From: Anaeromassilibacillus sp. An200
GTDB taxonomy: Bacteria > Bacillota > Clostridia > Oscillospirales > Acutalibacteraceae
Assembly: GCF_002160025.1 (NCBI RefSeq)
Contig: NZ_NFJU01000001.1
Span: forward strand, 185,700-249,699
Direction of reading: 5' to 3'
Length of the DNA: 64,000 nt
Part shown: positions 54,464 to 63,403 of the stretch, in pieces
Position numbering within the stretch: position 1 is the first letter of the stretch
Layout: every line of letters begins with the position of its first letter
Position numbers and translations under genes: made by a program
The notes under the pieces: generated by a model
Database searches by the model: none
What the model saw: only the letters and a program-made list of their open reading frames with translations
Told to the model about the DNA's origin: nothing

Positions 54464-56002
54464 TCAGCGCCCGATTTCCAGGAACAGTCCAGGCAGCTCC
54501 TCGATCAAATCTCCCGGCAGCATCGCTGTCTGCGACAGCCGCGCGGCACAGCGATCTCCCGCCGTCCCATGCAGCCACACCGCGGCAGCAGCGGCTTGTG
54601 CGGGTGCGCAGCCCTGCGCCAGCAAAGCGCCTATCAACCCCGCCAGAACATCTCCGGAGCCTCCTCTTGCCATTCCCGCATTGCCTGTCTGATTCACCCA
54701 GGCATGCCCGGACGGCTCTGCTACAATCGTGCCCGCCCCTTTGAGCACCAGCACCACCTGATACTCCCGCGCAAACTCACGGGCGGATTCCAGACGGTGA
54801 AGCTGAATTTCCGCAACACTGCGGCCCGTCAGACGGGCCATCTCGCCGGGATGGGGTGTCAAAACCAGAGGAGCCTGAACTGTTTTCAATATATCTATAT
54901 TCCTTGCCAGAAGATTTATGCCGTCCGCGTCGATGACGATCGGCTTTTCAGCTCCCATCAGGCATTGACGGAACAGCGCTGAGGATTCACGGTTTGTGCT
55001 GAGGCCGCATCCGAGGACCATAGCGTCCGCTTTGCGCAGCGCTTCCGCCAGAGATCTCTGGGAATCCTCCGTGAGCGTTCCGGGAGAGGAATAATCCAGA
55101 AGCGTATATATCGCTTCGGTAGCCTGCCCAGCGACAATCTGGTAAATGGAGCGCGGCAAAACCGCGTTGACCAGTCCCGCACCTCCCCGCAGAGCGGCAC
55201 GCACACAAAGGGACGCAGCTCCCGCCATCCCTTCGCTGCCGCACAGGCAGAACAGACGGCCATAGTCGCCTTTGTTGCTTTCCGGATTGCGGGGCTTGAG
55301 GGCTTGCAGGGCTGTCTCGCGATCCGTCACCTCAAGCGGCGACTCCTGAGAATTGATCAGAGAAAGATCGATCCCGATCGGCACCACCACTACCTGACCG
55401 CAGCAGCCCTTGGCAGGCTGGAGCAAGTGTCCGTTCTTGAGGGTAGAAAACGAAACGGTATAGTCAGCCATCACGCACGGCCCTTCCACCGCTCCGGTAT
55501 CGCAGTTCACCCCGCTCGGCACGTCAAGTGCCAGGGTAACACCAGAGCTCTCCGAAGCGGCACGGAACACCGGCTCCATGAAATCCGGCGCACTGCCGCG
55601 AAATCCCACGCCGTACACCGCGTCAAGAATGAAATCGGAGGTTTCCAGCATAGACGGCAGATATCCGGAAGCGTCCTCATAGCGAAGCACCTTCACACCG
55701 GTATCGTCGAGACGGGAAAGCATCTGAGCGGCATTGTCCGTGGTCGGTTCCCCCTGCATGAGGATCACCACTACCTGCGCGCCGCACTCACGCAGACGGC
55801 GAGCAGCCACAAAACCGTCCCCGCCGTTGTTGCCGTGGCCGCAGAGCACCACGCAGCGCTTTTGTTCCAGATCGTATTTCTTTCGCAGGAAGCGCACTGC
55901 GGCTCCCCCCGCGTTCTCCATCAGATCCAGGAGATTGGCTCCGGCCTGTACGGCTCGTTCCTCCAGGCGGCGCGACTGTACCGCGCCAAGCACTTTCATC
56001 AT
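54464..56002 (-). CDS. nnr: Bifunctional NAD(P)H-hydrate epimerase/dehydratase
   Basis: Repairs damaged NADHX and NADPHX. The 512-residue protein joins a YjeF-N epimerase domain (residues 1 to about 215: VVLCGHGNNGGDGFVAARRL) and a ribokinase-like ADP/ATP-dependent dehydratase domain (about 230-505: GDYGRLFCLCGSEGMAGAA, VLTPHPGEMARLTG, and GGSGDVLAGLIGALLAQG). GGAGGAGG precedes a double ATG start. It follows acpS by 85 bases, the usual clostridial and Bacillus arrangement. Confidence 0.94.
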   Translation of the reverse strand: MMKVLGAVQSRRLEERAVQAGANLLDLMENAGGAAVRFLRKKYDLEQKRCVVLCGHGNNGGDGFVAARRLRECGAQVVVILMQGEPTTDNAAQMLSRLDDTGVKVLRYEDASGYLPSMLETSDFILDAVYGVGFRGSAPDFMEPVFRAASESSGVTLALDVPSGVNCDTGAVEGPCVMADYTVSFSTLKNGHLLQPAKGCCGQVVVVPIGIDLSLINSQESPLEVTDRETALQALKPRNPESNKGDYGRLFCLCGSEGMAGAASLCVRAALRGGAGLVNAVLPRSIYQIVAGQATEAIYTLLDYSSPGTLTEDSQRSLAEALRKADAMVLGCGLSTNRESSALFRQCLMGAEKPIVIDADGINLLARNIDILKTVQAPLVLTPHPGEMARLTGRSVAEIQLHRLESAREFAREYQVVLVLKGAGTIVAEPSGHAWVNQTGNAGMARGGSGDVLAGLIGALLAQGCAPAQAAAAAVWLHGTAGDRCAARLSQTAMLPGDLIEELPGLFLEIGR

Positions 56003-56087
56003 AAAAAGGTTCCTCCTCCATTTTGGCTGTTATACCATGGAAAGCTGCAAAAACGCCGACCGCCTTACGATGGCAGCCGGCGCTCCC

Positions 56088-56456
56088 TCAGCTTTTCTGT
56101 TCCGCCGCGGCCACTACCGCAGCATAATTTTTTGTATGTGTCACACTGACGGAAAAGCGCAGCCCTCTTTCCTCTGCCAGCCGCAGAGCCGATCCGCTCA
56201 GAAAAAGATACGGCTGGCCGGAAGGCTCCCGAAGGAGCTGAACCTCCGTCAAAAGAAAGCCTCGAATCCCAGTGCCAAGCGCTTTTCCAAAGGCCTCCTT
56301 TGCACAAAAACATGCCGCGGCGCTCTGTGCAGGGAAGCCGCGCGCGGAAAGCTGTTCCCTTTCCTGCGCTCCAAACACCCGCTCCACAAAGCGGGGATTT
56401 TGCAGCGAACGGCGGATTCGGTCAACTTCAAGCAAATCGAGGCCGAGAGCAATCAT
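56088..56456 (-). CDS. acpS: Holo-[acyl-carrier-protein] synthase
   Basis: Transfers 4'-phosphopantetheine from CoA to acyl carrier protein. The 122-residue AcpS shows GLDLLEVDRIRRSL with the Mg-binding Asp, the FCAKEAFGKALGTGI motif with the second metal ligand Glu, and the C-terminal SVTHTKNYAAVVA. Its ATG overlaps the stop of the upstream membrane-protein gene by four bases. Confidence 0.94.
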   Translation of the reverse strand: MIALGLDLLEVDRIRRSLQNPRFVERVFGAQEREQLSARGFPAQSAAACFCAKEAFGKALGTGIRGFLLTEVQLLREPSGQPYLFLSGSALRLAEERGLRFSVSVTHTKNYAAVVAAAEQKS

Positions 56457-57004
56457 GCGTCGGCAGACTTCCGGCGGCCCGCAGGCCCAAAGACCTCAAA
56501 TGCCAGCTGCCGGGGCAGGAACGGACGGATCGAATCCAGAACGCGCTCTTCCGGATGGAACACCACCAGGCAGAAACCACCGTATTTCGGGGAACGCACG
56601 GCAACATACCATGCACCTTCATCGGAGCCATCGTCCGCGATGGAAGTAAAAAATTTCTTGTCATAGTGCTTGGACTGGTGATCGACCGCCTTGTACTTCC
56701 CAATTGCTTCAACATCCTTGCAGTCAAAGGAAATCACACGCTTGCGGCGCTGACGGTTGATAATCCGGTCGATGGTCAAATCGCCGTTCGTCACACTGTA
56801 CTCAAATTCGAGATTACGCGATGTGATCAGCCAGTACGCACCATAGCCCGCGGCAATGATTACGAGAAAACCAAACATCGGGATCACAAAAACACCGAGA
56901 AAGCAGATAATGAGGAAAGCCAGGGACAATCCCACATACATCAGATAATCCTTCCCGCTGTGCTTGCGTTGGATAATTTGTTCCACAAAAATGTCCTGAT
57001 TCAT
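56453..57004 (-). CDS. DUF6106-like membrane protein
   Basis: A 183-residue protein with two adjacent transmembrane helices (about residues 21-62, YLMYVGLSLAFLIICFLGVFVIPMF and FLVIIAAGYGAYWLI as two segments) followed by a soluble domain beginning LEFEYSVTNGDLTIDRIINRQRRKRVISFDC, a PH-like stretch. The build and sequence match the DUF6106 clostridial family; no function is known. ATG 57004 has GGAGGA ten bases upstream; an ATG at 57043 lacks support. It is the first gene of the acpS-nnr-lipoprotein transcript. Confidence 0.8.
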   Translation of the reverse strand: MNQDIFVEQIIQRKHSGKDYLMYVGLSLAFLIICFLGVFVIPMFGFLVIIAAGYGAYWLITSRNLEFEYSVTNGDLTIDRIINRQRRKRVISFDCKDVEAIGKYKAVDHQSKHYDKKFFTSIADDGSDEGAWYVAVRSPKYGGFCLVVFHPEERVLDSIRPFLPRQLAFEVFGPAGRRKSADA

Positions 57005-57060
57005 AGCTTCCAGAATCCTCCGTGAAATAAAATGAACCGGCAAAGCGCCGTAATGTGTTC

Positions 57061-57089
57061 ATTGTAACACATCGCTTGGGACAATACAA
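57061..57089 (-). promoter_or_regulatory. Promoter of the DUF6106-acpS-nnr operon
   Basis: TTGTAT and TACAAT are separated by 17 bases on the minus strand, about 55 bases before the start codon. Confidence 0.6.
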
Positions 57090-57138
57090 TTATTTTTGAA
57101 AAAAGTTCACAATGCTCTGCCGGATCATCCAGCTGTTT

Positions 57139-58545
57139 TTATTCCTTGCCATTCCAGCAGTAGGTGCACAGCTTGCACGGTTCGATTCCCACGGAAGCGA
57201 TCAGATCGTCCAGGCGCTGGAACTGCAGGCTGGTGAAATTCTGCACCTCACGGATCTTGTCCACCATTTTCTTATAGCACAGGCTGTCAGGATCGGTGTA
57301 AGGCGCAACACCCTCTCCCGCCGTCGGGCGGCCCTCCAGCTCATTGATCACACGGCGGCCAAACAGCTCCATATCGGAATTGGAGCGAGAGAAATTCAGA
57401 TATTTGCAGCCGTAAAGAATGGGAGGGCAGGCCGGACGAACGTGTACTGCCTTCGCCCCGCTGCGGTAAAGGAATTCTGTTGTTTCGCGCAGCTGTGTGC
57501 CGCGCACAATGGAGTCATCGATTAAAAGCAGGCTTTTATCACGGATAAACGCTTCTACCGGAATCAGCTTCATGCGGGCAATCAGATCGCGCTGTGCCTG
57601 ACGCGGCGGCATAAAGGAACGCGGCCATGTGGGAGTATATTTAATGAAAGGACGGCCGAACGGGATACCGGAACGGTTCGCGTAGCCAATCGCGTGCGCC
57701 GTACCGGAATCCGGCACACCTGCCACCAGATCACAGTCGGCGTTGTCTCTCTCCGCCAGCTTTGCTCCGCACTTGTAGCGCATTTCCTCCACATTGACAC
57801 CTTCATAAGAAGAGGTGGGATAACCGTAATACACCCAGAGGAACGTGCAGATTTTCATCTGATCCCGGGGCTTGACCAAGCGTTCTACACCGCCCGATGT
57901 CACACGGACAATCTCACCGGGGCCAAGCTCCCCCCAGCGGGTATAGCCAAGATTGCCGAAAGCAAAGTCCTCAAAGGAAACACAGTAGGCCCCTTCCTTG
58001 CAGCCAATCGCCAGCGGCGTTCTGCCCCACCGGTCACGCGCGGCATAAATCCCGTCCGCAGTGAGAAGGAGCACCGACATAGAGCCGTCCACACGCTCCT
58101 GCATATATTGCAATCCCTCAACAATGGTGGATTTCTGGCTGATCAGCGCCGCCATCAGTTCCGAAGTATTGATCCGGCTTCCGCTCATTTCCAGGAAATG
58201 CGTGCATCCGTTTTCATAGACGGAGCGGATCAGTTCTTCCGCATTGTTGACCTTACCGACTGTGGTAATGGCAAAGCTTCCCAGATGAGACTGCACCAGG
58301 AGAGGCTGCGGATCGCTGTCGGAAATACAGCCAATTCCCATATTGCCTTCCAGCTCCTCCACATCGCGCTCAAACTTTGTACGGAACGGGGAATTTTCAA
58401 TGTTGTGAATAGCGCGGCTGAAACCGTCCGGCCCATACACCGCCATACCGCCGCGCTTGGTTCCAAGATGAGAGTGATAGTCCGTCCCAAAGAAAAGGTC
58501 CAGCACACAGCTTGATTCTGATGCCACTCCGAAAAAACCGCCCAT
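57139..58545 (-). CDS. PurF-like amidophosphoribosyltransferase lacking Cys1
   Basis: A 468-residue homologue of glutamine PRPP amidotransferase, the first enzyme of purine synthesis. The phosphoribosyltransferase half is intact (LLLIDDSIVRGTQLRE is the PRPP loop; RPACPPILYGCKYLNF). The N-terminal amidotransferase half lacks the nucleophile: the chain begins MGGFFGVAS where PurF has Cys-Gly-x-x-G. The C terminus has CKLCTYC and can complete an Fe-S ligand set as in the Bacillus-type enzyme. The start has CGGAGG at eight bases, so a missed upstream start is unlikely. The enzyme may use free ammonia or act elsewhere. Confidence 0.87.
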   Translation of the reverse strand: MGGFFGVASESSCVLDLFFGTDYHSHLGTKRGGMAVYGPDGFSRAIHNIENSPFRTKFERDVEELEGNMGIGCISDSDPQPLLVQSHLGSFAITTVGKVNNAEELIRSVYENGCTHFLEMSGSRINTSELMAALISQKSTIVEGLQYMQERVDGSMSVLLLTADGIYAARDRWGRTPLAIGCKEGAYCVSFEDFAFGNLGYTRWGELGPGEIVRVTSGGVERLVKPRDQMKICTFLWVYYGYPTSSYEGVNVEEMRYKCGAKLAERDNADCDLVAGVPDSGTAHAIGYANRSGIPFGRPFIKYTPTWPRSFMPPRQAQRDLIARMKLIPVEAFIRDKSLLLIDDSIVRGTQLRETTEFLYRSGAKAVHVRPACPPILYGCKYLNFSRSNSDMELFGRRVINELEGRPTAGEGVAPYTDPDSLCYKKMVDKIREVQNFTSLQFQRLDDLIASVGIEPCKLCTYCWNGKE

Positions 58546-58634
58546 GAAATCATACCTCCGTTATTTGTTGCCCGCCATCCCGGCTGTGCGCATTTCTTTG
58601 CTGCGCAGCCCGCGCCCAACCTAATAATATAGTT

Positions 58635-58664
58635 ATTATACCATAGCAAGCATCTTTTTTCACA
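58635..58664 (-). promoter_or_regulatory. Promoter of the PurF-like gene
   Basis: A perfect TATAAT (58640-58635) is preceded 18 bases upstream by TGTGAA on the minus strand. The roughly 85-base leader contains a GC hairpin (58588-58620 region) but no purine-riboswitch core. Confidence 0.55.
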
Positions 58665-58777
58665 GAGAAAGCTGCAAAAATTTGTCAGAAATTTGAAGCT
58701 TTCTCCTTCGGAAATCTGTTGTCTATCTCCCAGTCCTCATATTTTTACAAAAAATGAGGCTCTTCCTCTTTCTCTGG

Positions 58778-58806
58778 TTGATGTTCCGGCAAAAGCCCTG
58801 TATACT
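58778..58806 (+). promoter_or_regulatory. Promoter of the nhaC-like gene
   Basis: TTGATG (58778-58783) and TATACT (58801-58806) are 17 bases apart. The start codon is 36 bases downstream. Confidence 0.65.
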
Positions 58807-58841
58807 AAAAGGAAACCTGTCTGAAACGGAGGAATCATCGG

Positions 58842-60143
58842 ATGCAGAAAGGAAATCCCTGGGCGCTTTTGCCCATTGCCGTTTTTCTTGTTGTCTTTAT
58901 CGGATGCGGCATCCTGTTCGGAGATTTTTACGCCATGCCCGCTATCGTGGGCTTTCTCATCGCGCTGGTAACCGCTTTCCTGCAAAATCCCAAGCGCACC
59001 TTTGCGGAAAAGCTTTCCAGTGTCACGCGGAGCATGGGAGATGAAAATGTGATGATCATGTGCCTGGTATTCGTTTTGGCCGGAGCCTTTTCCGGCGCGG
59101 TTCAGGCAGCAGGAGGTGTGGACAGCACTGTTAATTTCGGCCTGTCGATCCTTCCTCCTCAGATCGCCGTCGCAGGCCTGTTTTTAATCGGGTGCTTTAT
59201 CTCCACAGCAATGGGAACGTCGGTGGAAACTATCGTGGCTCTGGCCCCCATTGCCGCGGGAATCAGTGAGAAAACCGGCATTGCGGGAGCACTTTGCATG
59301 GGCACCGTGGTGAGCGGCGCGATGTTCGGGGACAACCTCTCCATGATTTCCGACACAACCATTGCCGCCACCCGCACACAGGGATGTGAGATGAAAGACA
59401 AGTTCCGGGAAAACATCCGCATTGTCTTTCCGGCTGCTGTCGTCTCCCTCATCCTGTTCCTTGTTTTGGCGAACGGAGAATATCATGTCACCGGGGATCT
59501 GAGCTACAACGTGCTTCAAATCCTGCCATATCTTGTGGTGCTGGTGGGCGCACTGGCCGGACTGAACGTTTTTTTGGTGCTTGTGATCGGTACGGTGCTC
59601 TCCGTAATAATCGGTGTTGCCACCGGAATGATTGCCCCTGCTGAGATTTTCACAGTCATCGCAAAAGGGCCCGACGGCGAGGGCGGTGTGATGAGCATGT
59701 ACGATATCACCGTGATTTCCATTGTGGTCGCTGGTGTCATTGGGCTGGTCAAGGCAAACGGCGGGATTGACTTTGTGCTGCACTCCATCCGCCGCCATGT
59801 CCACACACCAAAAGGCGCCCAGCTTGGGATCGCCGCGCTCAGCTCGCTGGTGGATATCTCCACGGCCAACAACACTATTGCCATTGTGATGTCCGGTCCC
59901 ATCGCCAAAGACATTTCCCAGGAATATAAAATTCCGCCGCGCCGCACCGCTGCTTTGCTGGACATTTTCACTTCCGTATGGCAGGGGCTGATCCCATACG
60001 GCGCTCAGCTTCTGGCTGCGGCAAGCGCCTTGAGCGTGACTCCTCTCCATCTTCTTCCTTATCTTTTCTACCCTGTCCTGATGGGAATTTCCGCTATCTT
60101 TTTCATCCTGTTCGGAAAAAGCGCCAAAAAGCAAACGCAGTGA
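58842..60143 (+). CDS. nhaC: NhaC-family Na+/H+ antiporter
   Basis: A 433-residue, roughly eleven-helix secondary transporter of the NhaC/ion-transporter superfamily. Features include the long helical array, the conserved ISTAMGTSVETIVALAPIA segment near residue 125 and VSGAMFGDNLSMISDTTIAATRTQGCEMKDKFREN, which is a family hallmark. Members exchange Na+/H+ or couple malate/lactate, so the exact ions cannot be told. Start ATG has ACGGAGGA about nine bases upstream. It is followed closely by the MerR gene. Confidence 0.9.
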   Translation: MQKGNPWALLPIAVFLVVFIGCGILFGDFYAMPAIVGFLIALVTAFLQNPKRTFAEKLSSVTRSMGDENVMIMCLVFVLAGAFSGAVQAAGGVDSTVNFGLSILPPQIAVAGLFLIGCFISTAMGTSVETIVALAPIAAGISEKTGIAGALCMGTVVSGAMFGDNLSMISDTTIAATRTQGCEMKDKFRENIRIVFPAAVVSLILFLVLANGEYHVTGDLSYNVLQILPYLVVLVGALAGLNVFLVLVIGTVLSVIIGVATGMIAPAEIFTVIAKGPDGEGGVMSMYDITVISIVVAGVIGLVKANGGIDFVLHSIRRHVHTPKGAQLGIAALSSLVDISTANNTIAIVMSGPIAKDISQEYKIPPRRTAALLDIFTSVWQGLIPYGAQLLAAASALSVTPLHLLPYLFYPVLMGISAIFFILFGKSAKKQTQ

Positions 60144-60184
60144 AAAACTCTACCAGCGGATGAGAGTTTGGAGGTTTTCAAGGC

Positions 60185-61027
60185 ATGGAAAATCTATTAC
60201 CTATCGGAAAAATGGCAAAGCTCAACCGGATTTCCATCGCTACCCTGCGTCTGTACGATGAAAAAGGCCTGCTGCACCCACGCTATGTGGATCCGCAAAC
60301 AGGCTACCGCTACTATGCTATGGAACAGAACGCACGGCTCGACATGATTGCCTATATGAAAGAGCTGGGTATGAGCCTTGCTGAGATTGCGCAAGCTTTG
60401 GAAAAAGAGGATATCACCCTGATAGAGGAGCTGCTGGCCCAAAAAAATGAACAGATCCATGAACAGCTTCGTCATTTGAAAGCCCGTCATGACGCGGTGG
60501 AACGCGCGATCCTTTCCATTGAACGATACCGCAAATCCCCGGTTTCGGGAACACTCTCCCTGGAATATATCGATCGTCGGAGCATCTGGGGCATCCCATG
60601 TACCGATAACTTCTATCACAGTGATATCCGAAGCTATGAAAAGCTTCTGGCCGGGCTGCGCCGCCGTCTGGAGGAGAGCGGCTTTGAGCAGATCTACTCT
60701 TACAACATCGGCACTTCTATCCGCCAGGAAGATTTTGAAGCAGGGCATTTGGCCGCGGAAAAGATCTTCATCTTCACCAGCCGCAACACCCAATGCGATA
60801 AAAACGCGCTTGAGCTCGTGGACAGCGGCATGTATGCCTGTCTGTATCTGGACAATTATGATGACGAAATCACCGGAATTGGGCTTCTGCGTGACTACTG
60901 CAAGCAAAACGGTTATCGAATTGCGGGAGATTACATCTGCGAGGTTATGACCGGCTTCCCTGTCTTTGACAGCAACCCGCGAAGCATGTTTCTCCGCCTG
61001 CAAATTCCCGTCCGGTTTCTCAAATAG
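60185..61027 (+). CDS. MerR-family regulator with GyrI-like effector domain
   Basis: A 280-residue activator of the BmrR/BltR group. The N-terminal MerR DNA-binding domain (LPIGKMAKLNRISIATLRLYDEKGLLHPRYVDPQTGYRYYAMEQ) and the long dimerisation helix (KNEQIHEQLRHLKARHDAVERAI) precede a GyrI-like ligand-binding domain (about residues 120-280) ending in FLRLQIPV. Such proteins bend promoters with overlong spacers. A promoter of that type lies 36 bases downstream of this gene's stop. Confidence 0.9.
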   Translation: MENLLPIGKMAKLNRISIATLRLYDEKGLLHPRYVDPQTGYRYYAMEQNARLDMIAYMKELGMSLAEIAQALEKEDITLIEELLAQKNEQIHEQLRHLKARHDAVERAILSIERYRKSPVSGTLSLEYIDRRSIWGIPCTDNFYHSDIRSYEKLLAGLRRRLEESGFEQIYSYNIGTSIRQEDFEAGHLAAEKIFIFTSRNTQCDKNALELVDSGMYACLYLDNYDDEITGIGLLRDYCKQNGYRIAGDYICEVMTGFPVFDSNPRSMFLRLQIPVRFLK

Positions 61028-61062
61028 CTGTTTTTCCGCACATACTTTTCTTTTTTAAAGAG

Positions 61063-61093
61063 TTGACTCTCTTGCCGTATGAGGGTTTATACT
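61063..61093 (+). promoter_or_regulatory. MerR-type promoter with 19-bp spacer and internal dyad
   Basis: TTGACT (61063-61068) and TATACT (61088-61093) are separated by 19 bases, too far for RNA polymerase alone and typical of MerR-activated promoters. The spacer carries the imperfect dyad ACTCTC ... GAGGGT. The upstream gene encodes the likely activator. Confidence 0.78.
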
Positions 61094-61173
61094 GAGGGTA
61101 TCCTAAAAGAAAGGGCAAGGGAACACCGATGCTTTCGCCTTGTTCCGCCCATCATAGAAAGGGAGGCAGCTTC

Positions 61174-62199
61174 ATGGAAAAAATCAAGGTAGTCCAGTAC
61201 GGATGCGGAAAAATGGCAAAATACACCCTGCGGTATCTGTATGAGCACGGCGCGCAGATTGTCGGCGCCATCGACGTAAATCCCGAGGTCGTCGGAATGG
61301 ATGTCGGAGATTATGCCGATCTCGGCGTCAAAACCGGCATATTGATCTCCAACGATGCGGACAAGGTTCTGGACGAATGCGACGCAGATGTGGCGATTGT
61401 CACGCTGTTCAGCTTCATCAACGACATCTATGACCATGTGGAAAAGTGCGTCTCCCGTGGAATTAATGTCATCACCACCTGCGAGGAAGCTATTTATCCC
61501 TGGACAACAGCGGCGGCACAGATCAACCGCCTGGATGCGCTGGCAAAGGAAAACGGATGCACCATCACGGGCTCCGGTATGCAGGATATTTTCTGGATCA
61601 ACGTGGTTGCCATGGTGGCGAGCGGATGCAATAAGCTGACCAAGATCAAAGGCGCTTACAGCTACAATGTGGAAGACTACGGCCTGGCGCTGGCAAAGGC
61701 ACACGGCTGCAACCTGACCACAGAAGAGTTTGAAACACAGATTGCACACCCGGCGGAATTTGAGCCTTCCTATGCGTGGAACGCCAGTGAAGCCATTTGC
61801 AGCAAGCTGGGGCTGACTATTTGCTCCATCACACAAAAGCACGTCCCGTGTATTGTGGATCATGACGTGTACAGCGCCACGCTGGGAGAAACCATTCCGG
61901 CCGGCAAATGCATCGGCATGTCCGCCGTTGTCACCATCGAGACAATGCAGGGAATCACCATTGAGGAGGAAACCATCGGCAAGGTGTACGGTCCGGATGA
62001 TGGCGACCTGTGTGATTGGTGGCTCTCCGGGGAACCGAACACAGAATTCCACATTGTGAAACCCGCCACGGTCGAACACACCTGCGCTACGATCGTCAAT
62101 CGCATCCCCAGCCTTCTGAACGCACCGGCCGGATATGTAACCTGCGATCAGCTCGAACCGCACTCGTATCTGGCGTATCCCATGGAATACTATCTGTAA
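61174..62199 (+). CDS. ord: 2,4-diaminopentanoate dehydrogenase-like oxidoreductase
   Basis: A 341-residue NAD(P)-dependent dehydrogenase of the DapB-like fold. The Rossmann motif is [17 protein letters not shown] at the N terminus, and the C-terminal half matches the clostridial 2,4-diaminopentanoate dehydrogenase (Ord) family ([58 protein letters not shown]). Ord oxidises 2,4-diaminopentanoate in ornithine fermentation. The other ornithine genes (orr, oraSE, ortAB) are absent here, so another amine or amino acid is possible. ATG 61174 has AAAGGGAGG upstream; the frame extends to 61129 without homology. Confidence 0.85.
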   Translation: MEKIKVVQYGCGKMAKYTLRYLYEHGAQIVGAIDVNPEVVGMDVGDYADLGVKTGILISNDADKVLDECDADVAIVTLFSFINDIYDHVEKCVSRGINVITTCEEAIYPWTTAAAQINRLDALAKENGCTITGSGMQDIFWINVVAMVASGCNKLTKIKGAYSYNVEDYGLALAKAHGCNLTTEEFETQIAHPAEFEPSYAWNASEAICSKLGLTICSITQKHVPCIVDHDVYSATLGETIPAGKCIGMSAVVTIETMQGITIEEETIGKVYGPDDGDLCDWWLSGEPNTEFHIVKPATVEHTCATIVNRIPSLLNAPAGYVTCDQLEPHSYLAYPMEYYL

Positions 62200-62238
62200 G
62201 GCACTGGAAAAGGGTAAATTCACTCGAAACCTCTCATT

Positions 62239-62284
62239 AAAACAAGGACGCTCCTTCCTTTTCAGGGAAGAGCGTCCTTGTTTT
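62239..62284 (+). terminator. Terminator after the ord-like gene
   Basis: AAAACAAGGACGCT and AGCGTCCTTGTTTT pair around an inner TCC/GGA-containing loop and are followed by Ts. It marks the last feature of the GC-rich core; AT-rich DNA begins just beyond. Confidence 0.9.
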
Positions 62285-62442
62285 ATGTTACAACTTTTTA
62301 AGAACGGCAGGTCATTCCCACTCGCTTCTGTCAGAAGTTTTCTAAACAGATTTGTTTATGGGATTTAGCTCAGAGTATTGGTATTCTTCTCATTATTCCG
62401 ATAGTAGAGGCTATCTGATTTTTTGTTGCTATGGTGTTGCCA
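62285..62442. other. Non-coding junction between core and AT-rich island
   Basis: This 158-base stretch has no open frame with a ribosome-binding site. A small GATAG/CTATC hairpin followed by TTTTTT is near 62400. Base composition drops sharply here. No tRNA end or clear direct repeat marks an attachment site. Confidence 0.5.
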
Positions 62443-63173
62443 TTACTCCACTATATTTTTTGACAATATAATATTTTTGGATATCTCTGATAAAGTAGTT
62501 TCTCGAATCTTAACATCCTCTATTTTATTGGCAATTGAGTTTGCAAGCAAAAGATTGTTACTTTCTGCAAACTTGGCATGAAACTTAACAGCTGCTTCTA
62601 TATTTTTGGTATACATCTTAATAAAAACTGCTCCAATAAAATCTACAACGATTCCGCTTAAACTCCCTACTACTAACAGAACCTTATCCGTTTCAATCGA
62701 CATATACAGGGTTATTCCTACTATCACTATACCAAATATAATCATCATAATGCCAAGTCCAGAAAGAAATTTTGTTTGAGCTAAATTCATATCATAATAT
62801 CTCATTAACTGCTTTTGATTCATTCTAAACATTTTTTCTGCTCTCAAAACCCTTTTCTCAGGATCTATTTGCGAAAATTCTTTTTCCTCTCTACGAGCTT
62901 CCTCTTCTAATTTCTCCAGTTTTTTTGACTCTTTCAAATCAAAGAAACAACTTACAGATACCATAAAGCAGACAAACGCTAAAAATCCCGTTATATACAC
63001 CAGTATCTGTCCAATTGGAAAATCAAATATTTTATCATATATTAAATAAGCAAAAAACGCTAGAAGGATGCCAAATACAAGCCCACCTATTACACCATTT
63101 CTATCTCTTTCAGATTTTTTTGCACCTTGTGTTCAGATTTATTGGCACCAATATTTACTGATTTTTCTTCCAT
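62443..63173 (-). pseudogene. TRADD-N-associated-type membrane protein, frameshifted
   Basis: The intact stretch is 62443-63000: membrane helices, a charged coiled segment (KLEKLEEEARREEKEF), then RYYDMNLAQTKF followed by two long hydrophobic helices and a conserved tail (NIEAAVKFHAKFAESNNLLLANSIANKIED). This build resembles the membrane domain found with TRADD-N in bacterial conflict systems (CyanoTRADDas_TM). The likely true start is the ATG at 63173 (MEEKSVNIG...) with GGGAGA eight bases upstream. The frame is lost at a run of seven As (63115-63121); an eighth A would restore one 240-residue protein with a further helix (GLVFGILLAFFAYLIYDK). About 30% GC. Confidence 0.6.
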
Positions 63174-63403
63174 AGCTTTTGTCTCCCATTGACTGTCTTT
63201 TAAACATTAAAATTAATGCCTGATATATTCTTTAACTCCAAGCTTCTCATCTTTTTGTCGATGAGAATTTTTCAAAGTTTATCATAAGATACCGGCATCG
63301 CAACTTCTCCATTCATGTGCGGATAAGTAATTATAAAGCACACGATACCTCAAGATATACTCACGAAATCATTAGACTACTTCAAGCCAAATGGCACACT
63401 GAA
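63174..63403. other. AT-rich non-coding region between two broken genes
   Basis: These 230 bases hold no open frame with a credible ribosome-binding site. A CTTCTCATC...GATGAGAA inverted repeat lies near 63243-63271 and could be a weak terminator. Nothing else was recognised. Confidence 0.4.
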
